DNA of 64,000 nt from Chloroflexota bacterium (GTDB taxonomy: Bacteria; Chloroflexota; Anaerolineae; Anaerolineales; Villigracilaceae): NCBI GenBank assembly GCA_019873655.1, contig JAIOAU010000008.1:1-64000 (forward strand), read 5' to 3'. The notes beneath the pieces are model-generated. The model was not told where the DNA came from and made no database searches. It saw only the letters and a list, made by a program, of their open reading frames with translations. Below are positions 43,412 through 52,996 of this stretch, piece by piece (within the stretch, counting starts at the first letter, position 1; every line of letters begins with the position of its first letter). The position numbers and the translations under genes are program-made.

Positions 43412-44037
43412 TAGGGTTCGATTTCGATCACGCGGTAGGGAAAGATATTGATGACCACCGTGTCGCCCAGGCGGCTGATTCGCGACTCCAGGTTGCTCTT
43501 GTAATACATCGTATGTCCGTGCAAAAAATAGCGCGGCCGGAAGAGACGGATGAAGTCGCGAAAAGCGTTGAAGCCAATGTGAGCCGGGTCGTCATCATCA
43601 TGGACGCCAAAAGGAGGCGAGTGCGCGACCAGGATATCCAGCGGACGGCGATGAATCCAGCGTTTCCAGAGGACGCGCCGCGCCAGCGGCCACAGCCGCA
43701 GATACATCTCGCCCTGGCTGTATTGATTGACCCGCTCGGGCACATAGCGCACGCTGCCCCCAATCCCAGCCAGCAACAACCCTTTCAGGAAAATCGCCTG
43801 TTGGTCTAGGAAGAAACCGCCCTCCACGCGGCTCTCCGGGTCGGCAGGATTGTACCGCGGGTCGTGATTGCCGGGCACATACACCAGCGGGACGTTCAAA
43901 GCCGTCAGCAGGAATTCCAGAAACTCGTACGGCAGGTCGCCGCATCCCAGAATCAAATCGATATCCGGGAAACGCTCCCGCACATAAGAGGAGTAGAGAC
44001 GGTCATCCACCTGGTCGCTGACGGCTAGAATCTTCAT
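43411..44037 (-). CDS. Metallophosphoesterase
   Basis: 208 residues from the ATG at 44037 (the longer frame would need a TTG). Calcineurin-like metal motifs: AVSDQVDD (the usual D-x-H reads D-x-V), GCGDLPYE, VPGNHDPR, AHSPPFG and LHGHTMYY. The replaced His of the first motif is odd, though the other ligands are intact. First gene of a tightly overlapping four-gene operon. Confidence 0.85.
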   Translation of the reverse strand: MKILAVSDQVDDRLYSSYVRERFPDIDLILGCGDLPYEFLEFLLTALNVPLVYVPGNHDPRYNPADPESRVEGGFFLDQQAIFLKGLLLAGIGGSVRYVPERVNQYSQGEMYLRLWPLARRVLWKRWIHRRPLDILVAHSPPFGVHDDDDPAHIGFNAFRDFIRLFRPRYFLHGHTMYYKSNLESRISRLGDTVVINIFPYRVIEIEP

Positions 44038-44085
44038 CTTGGCTGTATTTTGCCTCAAACCTTACAACCCCGCAAGGTATTCAGG

Positions 44086-44115
44086 TTGCCATTCCGGCCC
44101 TTGCTGGACTATAAT
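44086..44115 (+). promoter_or_regulatory. Promoter of the kinase-phosphatase operon
   Basis: TTGCCA (44086-44091), 18 nt, TATAAT (44110-44115). The start would be near 44122, beyond the ATG at 44118. Confidence 0.7.
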
Positions 44116-44165
44116 CTATGGAAACAGACGCGCTGGAGGCTTTTCTGGACACCCAACGGATCGAA

Positions 44166-46025
44166 ATGCCGCTCGAACCCGACGAGGAACTCAGCGGCCA
44201 GCAATTGCCTGCCAACACCACCCTGGCCGACCGCTACGTCATCCAGGATGTGATTGGAGTGGGCGGCATGGGGTCGGTTTACCGCGCCCGCGACCTGCAC
44301 TTCCCCAACGTGGTGAAACTGGTGGCCGTCAAGGAAATGATTCTGCGCGCCCCCGATCCTCTCGTCCGCAAGACCATCATCCAGAACTTCGAACGCGAAG
44401 CCAACATCCTGGCCACCCTCACCCATCCTGCCATTCCCCGCATCTACGATTACTTTACTCAAGGGGAACGCTCTTACCTGGTGCTGGAATTCATCAACGG
44501 CAAAGACCTGGAAGCCATCATCAACGAGACGCCCGGTTTCCTGTCCGAAGAGGAAGTGTTGGGCTGGGCGATCGAACTGTGCGACGTGCTCAGTTTCCTG
44601 CACGAGCACAAACCCGATCCCATCATCTTCCGCGACATGAAGCCGTCCAACGTGATGATCAATCAACGCCGGCATGTCGTCCTGGTGGATTTCGGCATCG
44701 CCAAGACCTTCCAGGCCGGCCAGCGCGGGACGATGATCGGCACCGAAGGCTATTCCCCGCCCGAACAATACCGCGGCGAGGCCACCCCTCTGGCCGACAT
44801 CTACGCCCTGGGGGCGACGCTCCATCACGCCCTCACCCGCCGCGACCCGCGCATCGAACCGCCCTTCTCCTTTGCCGAAAGGCCGGTGCGCAAAATCAAC
44901 CCCGCCGTCTCGGAAGAACTGGAGAAAATCATCGAAACCGCGCTGGAATATGAGCCGGAGAAACGCTTCAAAAGCGCCGCCGAGATGAAGGAAGCCCTCC
45001 TCGCCTGCGGACGCAAGACCGGCCTGCTCAACCGCATTCCAGACGTAACGACTGCCGTCGCCACCAGCCAGATCAAACCCTTGTGGACGTTCAAATGCGA
45101 GGACGAAATCCGCAGCACCCCGCTCTACTATGACGGCGCGATTTTCATCGGCTCTTACGACCACAACCTCTACGCCCTGAGCGCAGCGGACGGCAAATTC
45201 CTGTGGAAATATCCCACCGACGGCGGCGTGGTCACCCGCCCGGTCGCCTACGAGGGCAACATCTACTTCGGCTCGGAAGATCAGCGCCTGCACGTGGTCA
45301 GCGCCCGCTCTGGCAAAGTCAACTGGACCTACTACACCGAAGGCCGCGTTCGGTCCTCGCCGCGCATCGCCGAAGGACACATCTTCTTTGGCTCGGACGA
45401 CCACCACCTGCACGCCGTCAACCTGCTGACCGGTCGCCCCGCCTGGCGTTTCGAGGCCGCCGCCGCCATCCGCTCCTCCCCCTTCATCATGAACAACGCC
45501 GTCTATTTCGGCTGTGAAAGCGGCGAGTTCTACTGCGTCGACTTCCGCGGCGAACTGAAATGGCGCTACAAAGCCAAACTGGCCGTCACCTCCTCGCCCT
45601 GGGGCGCCGACGGCGTCATCTACTTCGGCTCGCTGGACAGCAGTTTCTACGCCCTGGACGCCAAAGCCGGCTGGGTCATCTGGCGCTTCCGCATGGGCAA
45701 GGGATCTATCGTCTCCCCCGCCATGACCGAAGGGATGATTTTCACCGGCGCCGCCGACGGCTTCATCTACGCCATCGAAGCCCGCACCGCCAAAGAAATC
45801 TGGCGCTATCGCACCGAACATCAGGTCAGCGGTTCGCCGGTCATTTACAAAGACTCGCTCTACTGCGGCGCCGCCGATGGCCAGTTATACTGCCTCGAAT
45901 ACCGCACCGGCCGTCTGCGATGGAAATTCGCTACCGGCGGGCCGATCACCGCCGCCCCGCTCGTCTATGACGACATTCTCTACGTTGGCTCTGCCGATCA
46001 TTGCCTCTACGCCCTGCTTGCCTGA
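44166..46025 (+). CDS. Ser/Thr protein kinase with C-terminal PQQ-type beta-propeller
   Basis: 619 residues from the ATG at 44166; an ATG at 44118 is in frame but lies upstream of the expected transcript start. Kinase domain (about 25-275): glycine loop IGVGGMGSVY, Lys in VAVKEM, FRDMKPSNVM catalytic loop, DFGIA, and APE replaced by SPPEQ. No membrane helix separates it from about eight PQQ-like blades (LWTFKCEDEIRSTP; repeats of IYFGS.D..LYALDA.TG), so the propeller is cytoplasmic and may bind proteins. First gene of the operon. Confidence 0.9.
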   Translation: MPLEPDEELSGQQLPANTTLADRYVIQDVIGVGGMGSVYRARDLHFPNVVKLVAVKEMILRAPDPLVRKTIIQNFEREANILATLTHPAIPRIYDYFTQGERSYLVLEFINGKDLEAIINETPGFLSEEEVLGWAIELCDVLSFLHEHKPDPIIFRDMKPSNVMINQRRHVVLVDFGIAKTFQAGQRGTMIGTEGYSPPEQYRGEATPLADIYALGATLHHALTRRDPRIEPPFSFAERPVRKINPAVSEELEKIIETALEYEPEKRFKSAAEMKEALLACGRKTGLLNRIPDVTTAVATSQIKPLWTFKCEDEIRSTPLYYDGAIFIGSYDHNLYALSAADGKFLWKYPTDGGVVTRPVAYEGNIYFGSEDQRLHVVSARSGKVNWTYYTEGRVRSSPRIAEGHIFFGSDDHHLHAVNLLTGRPAWRFEAAAAIRSSPFIMNNAVYFGCESGEFYCVDFRGELKWRYKAKLAVTSSPWGADGVIYFGSLDSSFYALDAKAGWVIWRFRMGKGSIVSPAMTEGMIFTGAADGFIYAIEARTAKEIWRYRTEHQVSGSPVIYKDSLYCGAADGQLYCLEYRTGRLRWKFATGGPITAAPLVYDDILYVGSADHCLYALLA

Positions 46026-46045
46026 GTCAACACAAGGAGCATTCT

Positions 46046-46942
46046 GTGACCTCCATATTCAAGATATTTCGCAGCAAGAAACGCACCCGGCCGCTCAGTC
46101 ACACCAAAGTCGACACCATCCCCCTCGCCGACAACATCGCCGTCGGGACGCCGGAGACAGAACATTACGAGCCTGCTCAACTCATCTCCGCCTGCGGCCA
46201 ATCGGTGGGCAAACAGAGAGACCATAACGAAGATTGCCTGTTCGCCCTCTCTTATTGTATCGGCGGCGAAGGCGTCACCATCCCCCTTGGCCTCTACATC
46301 GTGGCCGACGGCATGGGCGGCCATCAATATGGCGAAGTCGCCAGCAACGCCGCCGTGCGCAGCCTGTCGGCGCACATTCTACGCAAAATCCATCCCCTCT
46401 TGGCCGACCCCTCAGCCAAACTGGAAGAGTCGCTCCAGGAACTGATGGCCAGCGCTGTCAGCGAAGCCCAAAAGGCCGTCATGCATGCCGCCCCCGGCAG
46501 CGGCACCACCCTGACCGCCGCCCTGGTGCTCGGCGAGCAAACCATCATCGCCCACGTCGGCGACAGCCGCGCCTACGCCCTGCGCCCTCACGGACGGGTC
46601 GAAGCCCTCACCCGCGACCACTCCCTCGTCCGGCGGCTGGAAGAACTCGGCCACATCACCCCCGAAGAAGCCGCCACCCGCCCCGACCGCAACGTCCTCT
46701 ACCGCGCCATCGGTCAGGGCGAATCCCTCGAACCCGACATCTTCATCATCCCCTTCCCGCAGCCCGGGTACCTGATGCTCTGCAGCGACGGCCTGTGGGG
46801 CGTTCTCCCCGAAAGCGAACTGACCGAAATCGTCTACAACGCGCCCAGCCTGCACAAAGCCTGCAAGGAACTGGTCCGGGCGGCCAACGCCGCCGGCGGG
46901 CCGGATAACATCAGCGTCGTCCTGGTTCAATTGCTGAATTGA
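46046..46942 (+). CDS. PP2C-type protein phosphatase
   Basis: 298 residues from the GTG at 46046, directly after AAGGAG. Motifs: RDHNEDC (metal Asp), [43 protein letters not shown] and [10 protein letters not shown], the complete PP2C set. Removes phosphate from Ser/Thr, presumably countering the kinase 20 nt upstream. An N-terminal basic stretch of about 40 residues is outside the fold. ATG of the next gene overlaps its stop. Confidence 0.95.
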   Translation: MTSIFKIFRSKKRTRPLSHTKVDTIPLADNIAVGTPETEHYEPAQLISACGQSVGKQRDHNEDCLFALSYCIGGEGVTIPLGLYIVADGMGGHQYGEVASNAAVRSLSAHILRKIHPLLADPSAKLEESLQELMASAVSEAQKAVMHAAPGSGTTLTAALVLGEQTIIAHVGDSRAYALRPHGRVEALTRDHSLVRRLEELGHITPEEAATRPDRNVLYRAIGQGESLEPDIFIIPFPQPGYLMLCSDGLWGVLPESELTEIVYNAPSLHKACKELVRAANAAGGPDNISVVLVQLLN

Positions 46943-48444
46943 TGCAGAACCAAAAAGATTATTATCTCATTCTAGGATTACGGCGCAACGCCACTCCCGA
47001 AGAGATTCGCAAAGCCTACTTCGAGGCGGCGCGCCGTCTCCACCCGGACACGAACACCGCGCCCGGCGACACCGAATTCTTCCTGGACGTCCAAGAGGCC
47101 TACGAAGTCCTCTCGGATGCCCAAAAACGCGCCGAGTACGACGCCTCCCTGCCGCCCGAAAGGACCGCCGACGCCCCCGTCCGGGAAAACATCCTCTACA
47201 GTCGCCGATCCCTGACCCGCCTGGACGAACCCCAACTCATTTACGTTCTCCTCGAATACTCGGCCGCCGCCGACGCCCATTCGCCTGCCGCCCCGCCCCT
47301 GAACCTCTGCCTGGTGCTCGACCGCTCGACCTCCATGCAGGGCCTGAACATGGACATGGTCAAGGCGACCGCCATCCAAATCCTGCGCCGCATGCGCCCG
47401 CAGGACACCTTCTCCGTCGTCGCCTTCAGCGACCGGGCCGAGGTCATCGTCCCCGCCAGCCGCAACAGCGACATCGCCAAACTCGAAGCCCGCATCCAGA
47501 TGTTGCAAACCTTCGGCGGCACCGAAATCTTCCAGGGCCTGCAAGCCGGCTACACCGAGATTCAAAGGAACCTGAAACGCTCCAACGTCAACCACATCAT
47601 CCTGCTGACCGACGGCCGCACCTACGGCGACGAGGAACAGTGCCTGCAACTGGCCTCCGAGGCCGGCAGGCAAGGCATCGGCATCAGCGGCCTGGGAATC
47701 GGCCACGAATGGAATGACGTCCTGCTGGACGAACTCGCCGTCCGCACCGGCGGCAGCAGCATGTACGTGAGCCGCCCTCAGGACATCCAGCGCCTGTTGA
47801 TCGAGAAATTCAACCTCCTCTGGCAAGTCTTCGCCGACGAAGTCCAATTCAGTTTCGACATCTCCCCCGGCGTCGACCTGCGCTATGCCTTTCGCCTCCA
47901 ACCCGAAGCCGGCCTCCTGGCGCTTGAATCCCCGGTCCTCCTGGGCCCCATCCTGCGCGACCAAAGCCTGAAAATTTTGATGGAATTCCTGATTCAACCA
48001 GAGGCCGTCCAAAACCGATCGGCCGTCCTGCTGGACGGACGCCTCGACATCTCGATCGCGACCCTCCTCTCCTCCCCGCCCTCTCTGCCCCTGCGCCTGT
48101 CGCGGCCGGTCTCGGACAAGTCCAGCCCCGAGCCGCCCCCTCAGGAAATTGTCGACGCGCTTTCCAAATTGACCCTCTACCGCATGCAGGAGCAAGCGCG
48201 CCTGGAAGTCAGCGTTGGCGAGCACGAAAAAGCCATCCAGCATTTGCAACAACTGGCCACCCATCTGCTGGCCCGCGGAGAACGCGGCCTGGCGCGCACC
48301 GTCCTCCTGGAAGCCGAACACATCCAAAGAAATAAAGCCTTCTCGCAACAAGGAGACAAGCAAATCAAATACGGCACCCGGGCTTTACTCCTCTCTGGAC
48401 TGGAGAAAGATAACCATGATCCTGTGTCCCAATTGCCAGAATAA
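46942..48444 (+). CDS. DnaJ domain-VWA domain fusion protein
   Basis: 500 residues, overlapping the PP2C stop (TGATG). J domain 1-70 ([21 protein letters not shown] with intact HPD in RLHPDTN). VWA domain about 100-290 with a complete [14 protein letters not shown] (D-x-S-x-S), FGGTEIF and [11 protein letters not shown]. The C-terminal 200 residues are beta-rich then helical, of unknown type. J domains recruit DnaK, VWA domains bind partners through metal; the combination suggests a chaperone-coupled binding factor. The last 29 nt overlap the FHA gene. Confidence 0.9.
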   Translation: MQNQKDYYLILGLRRNATPEEIRKAYFEAARRLHPDTNTAPGDTEFFLDVQEAYEVLSDAQKRAEYDASLPPERTADAPVRENILYSRRSLTRLDEPQLIYVLLEYSAAADAHSPAAPPLNLCLVLDRSTSMQGLNMDMVKATAIQILRRMRPQDTFSVVAFSDRAEVIVPASRNSDIAKLEARIQMLQTFGGTEIFQGLQAGYTEIQRNLKRSNVNHIILLTDGRTYGDEEQCLQLASEAGRQGIGISGLGIGHEWNDVLLDELAVRTGGSSMYVSRPQDIQRLLIEKFNLLWQVFADEVQFSFDISPGVDLRYAFRLQPEAGLLALESPVLLGPILRDQSLKILMEFLIQPEAVQNRSAVLLDGRLDISIATLLSSPPSLPLRLSRPVSDKSSPEPPPQEIVDALSKLTLYRMQEQARLEVSVGEHEKAIQHLQQLATHLLARGERGLARTVLLEAEHIQRNKAFSQQGDKQIKYGTRALLLSGLEKDNHDPVSQLPE

Positions 48445-48946
48445 AGAAGTGTCGGGAGCGGTTTTCTGCAGTCGCTGCGGCGCCCAGTTGCTCGAAGCCG
48501 AGACTGCCAAAACGAACCTCATCGAAACCGCCGATGGCCAGAAAGCCAATCTCAAACAGACCACCTCGAACTTGCGCCCGCCTCCCCCCGCGGCGCTCGA
48601 CGCCTGGCTCTCTCTGCACATCACCGAAACCGGCCAGATCCTCACCCTAGCCGACCGCAACGAATTCACTCTCGGCCGCGTCGCCGAAAGCCAGCCCATC
48701 ATGCCCGACGTCGACCTGAGTCCCTACAATGCTTACGCCCACGGCGTCTCGCGTCTGCACGCCGTGATCAAATTGATCAACAACCGCGTCATCATCATGG
48801 ACCTCGGCTCCTCGAACGGCACCTACGTAGGCGGCAACCGCCTCTCCCCCTATGTGGAATGTCCGCTCCAGCACGGTGATTTTATCCACCTGGGCAAACT
48901 CAAAATCCAGGTCCTTTTCGGCCCCAAAGGCCAGAAAACCGAGTAG
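48416..48946 (+). CDS. Zinc-ribbon FHA protein
   Basis: 176 residues; ATG at 48416 inside the previous gene's end. Zinc ribbon CPNC-x13-CSRC (4-24), linker rich in Pro, then an FHA domain (about 80-165) with [14 protein letters not shown] and LGSSNGTYV, the phosphothreonine-binding residues R, S, H, N. Likely reads phosphorylation by the operon kinase. Confidence 0.92.
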   Translation: MILCPNCQNKEVSGAVFCSRCGAQLLEAETAKTNLIETADGQKANLKQTTSNLRPPPPAALDAWLSLHITETGQILTLADRNEFTLGRVAESQPIMPDVDLSPYNAYAHGVSRLHAVIKLINNRVIIMDLGSSNGTYVGGNRLSPYVECPLQHGDFIHLGKLKIQVLFGPKGQKTE

Positions 48947-48953
48947 GTGCGCC

Positions 48954-49196
48954 ATGGCTCAGACCATTGTTCTGCACATTGCCAACGAAGACCCGATTGT
49001 CGGCGAAGTGGACGAACTCCCCTCCCCCACCGACACCAACATCAAAGTCCACAACCCGCGCCGCCGGGATGGCAAAGACCTCCACTACCTGCAAAGCGAC
49101 GTCGTCACCGTCATTTGGCCCATCAACCAGATTTCCTTCATCGAAATCCTGCCCACCGAAGCAGAAGAGCAAATCATCGGCTTCGTGAGAGATTGA
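48954..49196 (+). CDS. Small conserved-looking hypothetical protein
   Basis: 80 residues, starting [21 protein letters not shown]. Beta-rich, with an Asn/Pro/Arg segment ([15 protein letters not shown]) and a hydrophobic [19 protein letters not shown]3-like small barrel is a guess. Between FHA and regulator with 7- and 1-nt gaps, so it is translated with them. Confidence 0.65.
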   Translation: MAQTIVLHIANEDPIVGEVDELPSPTDTNIKVHNPRRRDGKDLHYLQSDVVTVIWPINQISFIEILPTEAEEQIIGFVRD

Positions 49197-49197
49197 C

Positions 49198-49920
49198 ATG
49201 CCCGAAGAAACCAAACGCTACAAAATCCTGGTCGTGGATGACGAAGAGCGCATGGTGCGCTTCATCCGCATCAACCTCGAACACGACGGCTTCACCGTCG
49301 TCGAAGCCTACAACGGGAAGCAAGCCCTCCAGCGCCTGCGCGATCAGACCCCCGACCTGATTCTGCTTGACGTGATGATGCCCGACCTGAACGGCTTCGA
49401 GGTGCTGGAAATGATTCGCGAAATCAGCAACGTGCCGGTCATCATGCTGACCGCCAAAGGCGAAGAAGACGACCGCGTGCGCGGCCTGGAACTGGGCGCC
49501 GACGATTACATCACCAAACCCTTCAGCCAGCGCGAACTGGTCAGCCGCATTCGCGCCGTCCTGCGGCGGGTGGAAGGGGTCGGCGGCTCGATGCACGGCT
49601 TGATCGAGGTCGACGATCGCCTCAAGATCGACTTCGACCGGCGCGAGGTCTGGCTGGAGGGCAAAATCGTCAAACTGCGGCCCACCGAATATCGTCTGCT
49701 CTACCATCTCGTCCAGAACGCCGGGTGGGTCATCACCCATGACCAATTGCTGGCCAAAGTTTGGGGCTACGAATACCGCGATGAACCGCACTACGTGCGT
49801 CTTTACATCAACTATCTGCGCCAGAAACTGGAAAAAGACCCCGCCAACCCCAAGTACATTCTAACCGAGCGCGGCGTCGGCTACCGCTTCGTCGACTTCC
49901 GGCGCGAAAAGCCCTCCTGA
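49198..49920 (+). CDS. OmpR/PhoB-family response regulator
   Basis: 240 residues: receiver (VVDDEERMV, phospho-Asp in [16 protein letters not shown] in MLTAKG, K in ITKPFS) and winged-helix output ([43 protein letters not shown]). No cognate sensor kinase is nearby; the operon's Ser/Thr kinase could modify it, as known for some OmpR regulators (inference). Confidence 0.93.
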   Translation: MPEETKRYKILVVDDEERMVRFIRINLEHDGFTVVEAYNGKQALQRLRDQTPDLILLDVMMPDLNGFEVLEMIREISNVPVIMLTAKGEEDDRVRGLELGADDYITKPFSQRELVSRIRAVLRRVEGVGGSMHGLIEVDDRLKIDFDRREVWLEGKIVKLRPTEYRLLYHLVQNAGWVITHDQLLAKVWGYEYRDEPHYVRLYINYLRQKLEKDPANPKYILTERGVGYRFVDFRREKPS

Positions 49921-49944
49921 ACTGGCTCTAACGATTTTTTTATG

Positions 49945-49980
49945 CAGGGCTTGCGATTTTCTAACGCAAGCCCTGTATAT
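49945..49980 (+). terminator. Terminator of the kinase-phosphatase operon
   Basis: CAGGGCTTGCG, 9-nt loop, CGCAAGCCCTG followed by TATATTTT. Confidence 0.75.
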
Positions 49981-50021
49981 TTTGGGACAGAAAATTTGGT
50001 AGAGAAAGGAGGTGCTGTCGT

Positions 50022-50462
50022 ATGTCCAATCTCATCCGTTTCGAACCCATGCGTGAAATGATTACTCTGCGCGAGGCCATGGACCGTCTCTTCGACGAGG
50101 CCTTCACCCGCCCCTTCGGCCTGCCGTCGGGCGTCGTGATGCCGGCTCTCGACCTGTACCAGACCGATGATGAGGTCGTCGTCCAGGTGGCGCTGCCCGG
50201 TCTCAAGGCCGAGGACGTGCAAATCTCGATTACTGGCGATCTGCTGACCATCAAAGGCGAGTTCAAGGAAAAGCAGGAAGACAAGCACAAAGCCTATCAC
50301 GTGCGCGAGCAGCGCTACGGCGCCTTCGAGCGGACAGTGAGCCTGCCGACCGAGATCGTGGCCGACAAAGCCAAGGCCGAGTTCGAGAACGGCATCCTGA
50401 CCATCACCCTGCCCAAGGCCGAAGAGGTCAAGCCGCGCACCATCACGGTCAAAGCGAAATAA
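50022..50462 (+). CDS. Small heat-shock protein, Hsp20 family
   Basis: 146 residues, typical bacterial class A Hsp20: MREMITLREAMDRLFDEAF start, PALDLYQTDDEVVVQVALPGLKAEDV, FENGILTITLPKAEE and IxV-type tail (TITVKAK). Very strong site AAAGGAGGTG 9 nt before the ATG. Holdase; probably single gene with hairpins either side. Confidence 0.95.
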   Translation: MSNLIRFEPMREMITLREAMDRLFDEAFTRPFGLPSGVVMPALDLYQTDDEVVVQVALPGLKAEDVQISITGDLLTIKGEFKEKQEDKHKAYHVREQRYGAFERTVSLPTEIVADKAKAEFENGILTITLPKAEEVKPRTITVKAK

Positions 50463-50473
50463 TCCGGTCTTTG

Positions 50474-50515
50474 CAAGGGCGCAGCGCTGACCGGTTGCGA
50501 AGCGCTGCGCCCTTG
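50474..50515 (+). terminator. Hairpin after the second hsp20
   Basis: 15-bp stem CAAGGGCGCAGCGCT and complement, 12-nt loop, no T-run. Confidence 0.6.
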
Positions 50516-50530
50516 TGTCGAGGAACAGCC

Positions 50531-50746
50531 ATGCCCCGCTATGATTTTTCCTGTCCCATCTGCGGACAAGTCTTCGAGAAGAACCTTCCCTTCAACGCCG
50601 CGCCGACGGAGGTCGTTTGTCCGGCTGGACACCGCGGCGCGCGCCGCGTGTACGCCGCCCCCGCCGTCGTTTTCAAAGGCGGCGGCTTCTACGTCACCGA
50701 CCACCGTCCCGCTTCCGCCTCCAGCGCAGAGAGCAAGTCGTCTTAA
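50531..50746 (+). CDS. FmdB-type zinc-ribbon protein
   Basis: 71 residues. MPRYDFSCPICGQVFEKN with the CPxC pair, then CPAGHRGARRVYAAP where the second usual CPxC reads C-P-A-G-H, so zinc ligation is C3H-like or lost. FmdB-type proteins are small regulators of unknown detail. Ser-rich tail. Confidence 0.8.
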   Translation: MPRYDFSCPICGQVFEKNLPFNAAPTEVVCPAGHRGARRVYAAPAVVFKGGGFYVTDHRPASASSAESKSS

Positions 50747-50820
50747 TCCAGGCTCTCGCCCCTGCGGCGAGAGCCTTGTTCTTCGGCCAAGCGCGGAGCA
50801 CAGACTCGCTCCTGCTATCC

Positions 50821-50849
50821 TTGTCAGACCCTTCACTCTCGGCTATACT
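50821..50849 (+). promoter_or_regulatory. Promoter of the LuxR-type regulator
   Basis: TTGTCA (50821-50826), 17 nt, TATACT (50844-50849). A GGAGG lies 11-15 nt before the ATG at 50873. Confidence 0.8.
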
Positions 50850-50872
50850 CTTAGCCGGAGGCATCAGATCGC

Positions 50873-51532
50873 ATGACAAAACAACGCATTTTACTGGTAG
50901 ATGACCATCAAGTCGTCCGGCTGGGGATCAAGGCCTTGCTCGAACGCCACCCGCATTTCGATGTGGTGGGAGAAGCATCGACTGCCCGCGAAGCCGTCGA
51001 AATGGTCGGCGCTCTCCAGCCAGACGTAGTCGTCATGGATATTCGCCTGCCCGGCGCATCGGGAATCGAAGCCTGCGAGGAAATCACCCAGCGCTATCCG
51101 AATGTCAAAGTCATCATGTTGACCTCCTACGCCGAGGACGAGATGCTCTTCTCGTCCATTCGCGCCGGCGCGGCGGGCTACGTCCTGAAACAAATCGACA
51201 GCCAGGACTTGATTCGGGCGCTGGAGGCGGTCGGCCGCGGCGAAGGGCTGCTCGACCCGGCTGTGACCCAGCGCGTCTTCCAGGAAGTGCGGCGCGCGGT
51301 CCGAGAGGAAGAGGCGGCGGCCTTCGCCAATCTCAGCCAGCAAGAAAAGCATGTCCTCCTGCTGGTCTCGGAGGGCAAGACCAACCGCGAGATCGCCAAA
51401 GCGCTTTTCCTGGGCGAAGGCACGGTGCGCAACTACGTTTCGAGCATCCTCTCCAAACTAGGAGTCAACAACCGGGCCGAGGCCGCGGCGTACGCCGTGG
51501 AGCATAACCTGCGTGAATACATTTCAATCTGA
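50873..51532 (+). CDS. NarL/FixJ-family response regulator
   Basis: 219 residues: receiver (VDDHQVVR, phospho-Asp in [11 protein letters not shown] in LTSYAED, K in VLKQID) and LuxR-type HTH ([40 protein letters not shown]). Close to the DevR/DosR-like subgroup by motif order. No adjacent kinase; the GAF kinases at 24-28 kb are possible partners (inference). Confidence 0.95.
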   Translation: MTKQRILLVDDHQVVRLGIKALLERHPHFDVVGEASTAREAVEMVGALQPDVVVMDIRLPGASGIEACEEITQRYPNVKVIMLTSYAEDEMLFSSIRAGAAGYVLKQIDSQDLIRALEAVGRGEGLLDPAVTQRVFQEVRRAVREEEAAAFANLSQQEKHVLLLVSEGKTNREIAKALFLGEGTVRNYVSSILSKLGVNNRAEAAAYAVEHNLREYISI

Positions 51533-51552
51533 TTTGCCGTTTACGTCAGCCA

Positions 51553-51579
51553 AAGCCGCAGCCAACTTGCGGCTTTTTC
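51553..51579 (+). terminator. Terminator of the LuxR-type regulator
   Basis: AAGCCGCA, 7-nt loop, TGCGGCTT followed by TTTCTTT. Confidence 0.9.
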
Positions 51580-51600
51580 TTTGCACAGTCTAAAGAATCC

Positions 51601-52752
51601 TTGAGAACAAACCGCGTCACATCCGCATCCTGGAAGACAATTGCCTCGATTCTCCTTCTCTTCCTGCTCGTCGCTGGCGGGTTAAGACTCTGGATGCGCT
51701 TCATCCGACAGACGTTCCCCGCCTTTCCTTCCACCTTCACCCCCGACCTCTATGCCGGCACGGCCCCCGAAACGGATCCCTGGCTGGAACCCTGGCAGCG
51801 CTGGGACACGCCCCAATACCAGGCCATTGCCGAACGCGGCTACTCGGCGTTCGCAACGGCCTTCTTCACCCCGCCCCTCTTTCCCTATCTGATGCGCTGG
51901 ACCGCCCCGCTCTTCGGCGGGAATACACTCGCTGCCGGGCTGTTCGTGTCCGGACTAGCCTTTCTCGGTTGTCTTCTATCTATCCACTGCCTGGCCCGTT
52001 TCGAACTCGCTGACGAGGCGGCTGCCATGCGGACGGTAGTCTATCTGGCCTTCTTCCCGGCCGCGGTCTTTCTGGTCGCGGCCTACAACGAGTCTCTCTT
52101 CCTGCTGGGCGCCATTCTATGCCTGTACTTCGCCCGCAAACAGCAATGGCAGGTTGCCGGTCTGATGGGCGGATTCGCCGCCCTGGCGCGCATCCCCGGC
52201 ATTTTGCTTCTCATCCCTCTCGCCTATGCCGGCTGGGAGGCCTGGAGACGAGGCGTCCGGCGCGGCTGGAACGCGCTGGCCTGGATGGGAGCGATCCTGG
52301 CGGCGTGGTATGCCTACCAGTGGATCGTCCTCAACCAGCCGCCGACGGCCATCCTGACCGCCCAAAACCAGCGCGGCGGCTATCTCACCTTCCCCGGCCT
52401 GAACCTGCTTGAAGCCGCGCGGCGCATCCTCTCCGGCGAACTGATTCTCGAAAACAGCCTGGAACTGACCTTCGCCCTCGCCTCTCTCGTCTTTACCATC
52501 TTTATCTGGAAACGCCTGCCGCGCCTCTATGGCATATACGCGGCCGCGTTGCTGCTCTTCTTCCTCAGTCGCATGGGATCGCCTCAACCGCTCGTCAGCA
52601 TGGCGCGCTACAGCCTGGAAATTTTCCCCGCCTTCTTGTTGCTGGCCAAATGGGGCAACCGTCCGGCGATTCACCGCCTCATTCTCTATCCGTCTTTGAC
52701 TGGCCTGCTCTTCTTCTCGGCTCAGTTTGCCATCTGGGGCTGGGTAGGCTGA
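51601..52752 (+). CDS. PIG-V-like membrane mannosyltransferase
   Basis: 383 residues with about eight to ten membrane helices. The first lumenal loop carries WQRWDTPQYQAIAERGY, the acidic (W)D motif of GPI mannosyltransferase 2/PIG-V-like GT-C enzymes, followed by FFTPPLFPYLMRW. It likely uses a polyprenyl-sugar donor to glycosylate an envelope lipid or protein (inference). Start is a TTG at 51601 without a good site; a later start would lose TM1. Confidence 0.75.
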   Translation: MRTNRVTSASWKTIASILLLFLLVAGGLRLWMRFIRQTFPAFPSTFTPDLYAGTAPETDPWLEPWQRWDTPQYQAIAERGYSAFATAFFTPPLFPYLMRWTAPLFGGNTLAAGLFVSGLAFLGCLLSIHCLARFELADEAAAMRTVVYLAFFPAAVFLVAAYNESLFLLGAILCLYFARKQQWQVAGLMGGFAALARIPGILLLIPLAYAGWEAWRRGVRRGWNALAWMGAILAAWYAYQWIVLNQPPTAILTAQNQRGGYLTFPGLNLLEAARRILSGELILENSLELTFALASLVFTIFIWKRLPRLYGIYAAALLLFFLSRMGSPQPLVSMARYSLEIFPAFLLLAKWGNRPAIHRLILYPSLTGLLFFSAQFAIWGWVG

Positions 52753-52761
52753 AAACAAAAA

Positions 52762-52784
52762 CCTGGCGCGGAACCCGCGCCAGG
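52762..52784 (+). terminator. Hairpin after the PIG-V-like gene
   Basis: CCTGGCGCG, 5-nt loop, CGCGCCAGG, nine nt after the stop. Confidence 0.6.
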
Positions 52785-52805
52785 CTCATGGGCTGCGGCT
52801 ACCCC

Positions 52806-52919
52806 CTACTCCCGAATGCCCATTTTGCGCAACTCCTCGGCGTCGAACAGGGCGCAGAGGGCCTCCGCCGCTGCCGCCGCCATCATCACCGCCAGACTCA
52901 CAATCGCAAATACCAGCAT
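52806..52919 (-). CDS. Possible 37-residue membrane micropeptide
   Basis: Minus-strand ATG at 52919, stop at 52806. MLVFAIVSLAVMMAAAAAEA is a plausible single membrane helix, followed by a charged tail LCALFDAEELRKMGIRE. No strong ribosome-binding site. It is in a 341-bp gap otherwise holding a hairpin and repeat copy 3. No family known. Confidence 0.35.
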   Translation of the reverse strand: MLVFAIVSLAVMMAAAAAEALCALFDAEELRKMGIRE

Positions 52920-52996
52920 CGCTCACACTCGCTTCTCATAGACTTTAACGCTCACCCGCTCGATTCGTTGCGCAAAATCCGCCCTGGAAGGGAAAA

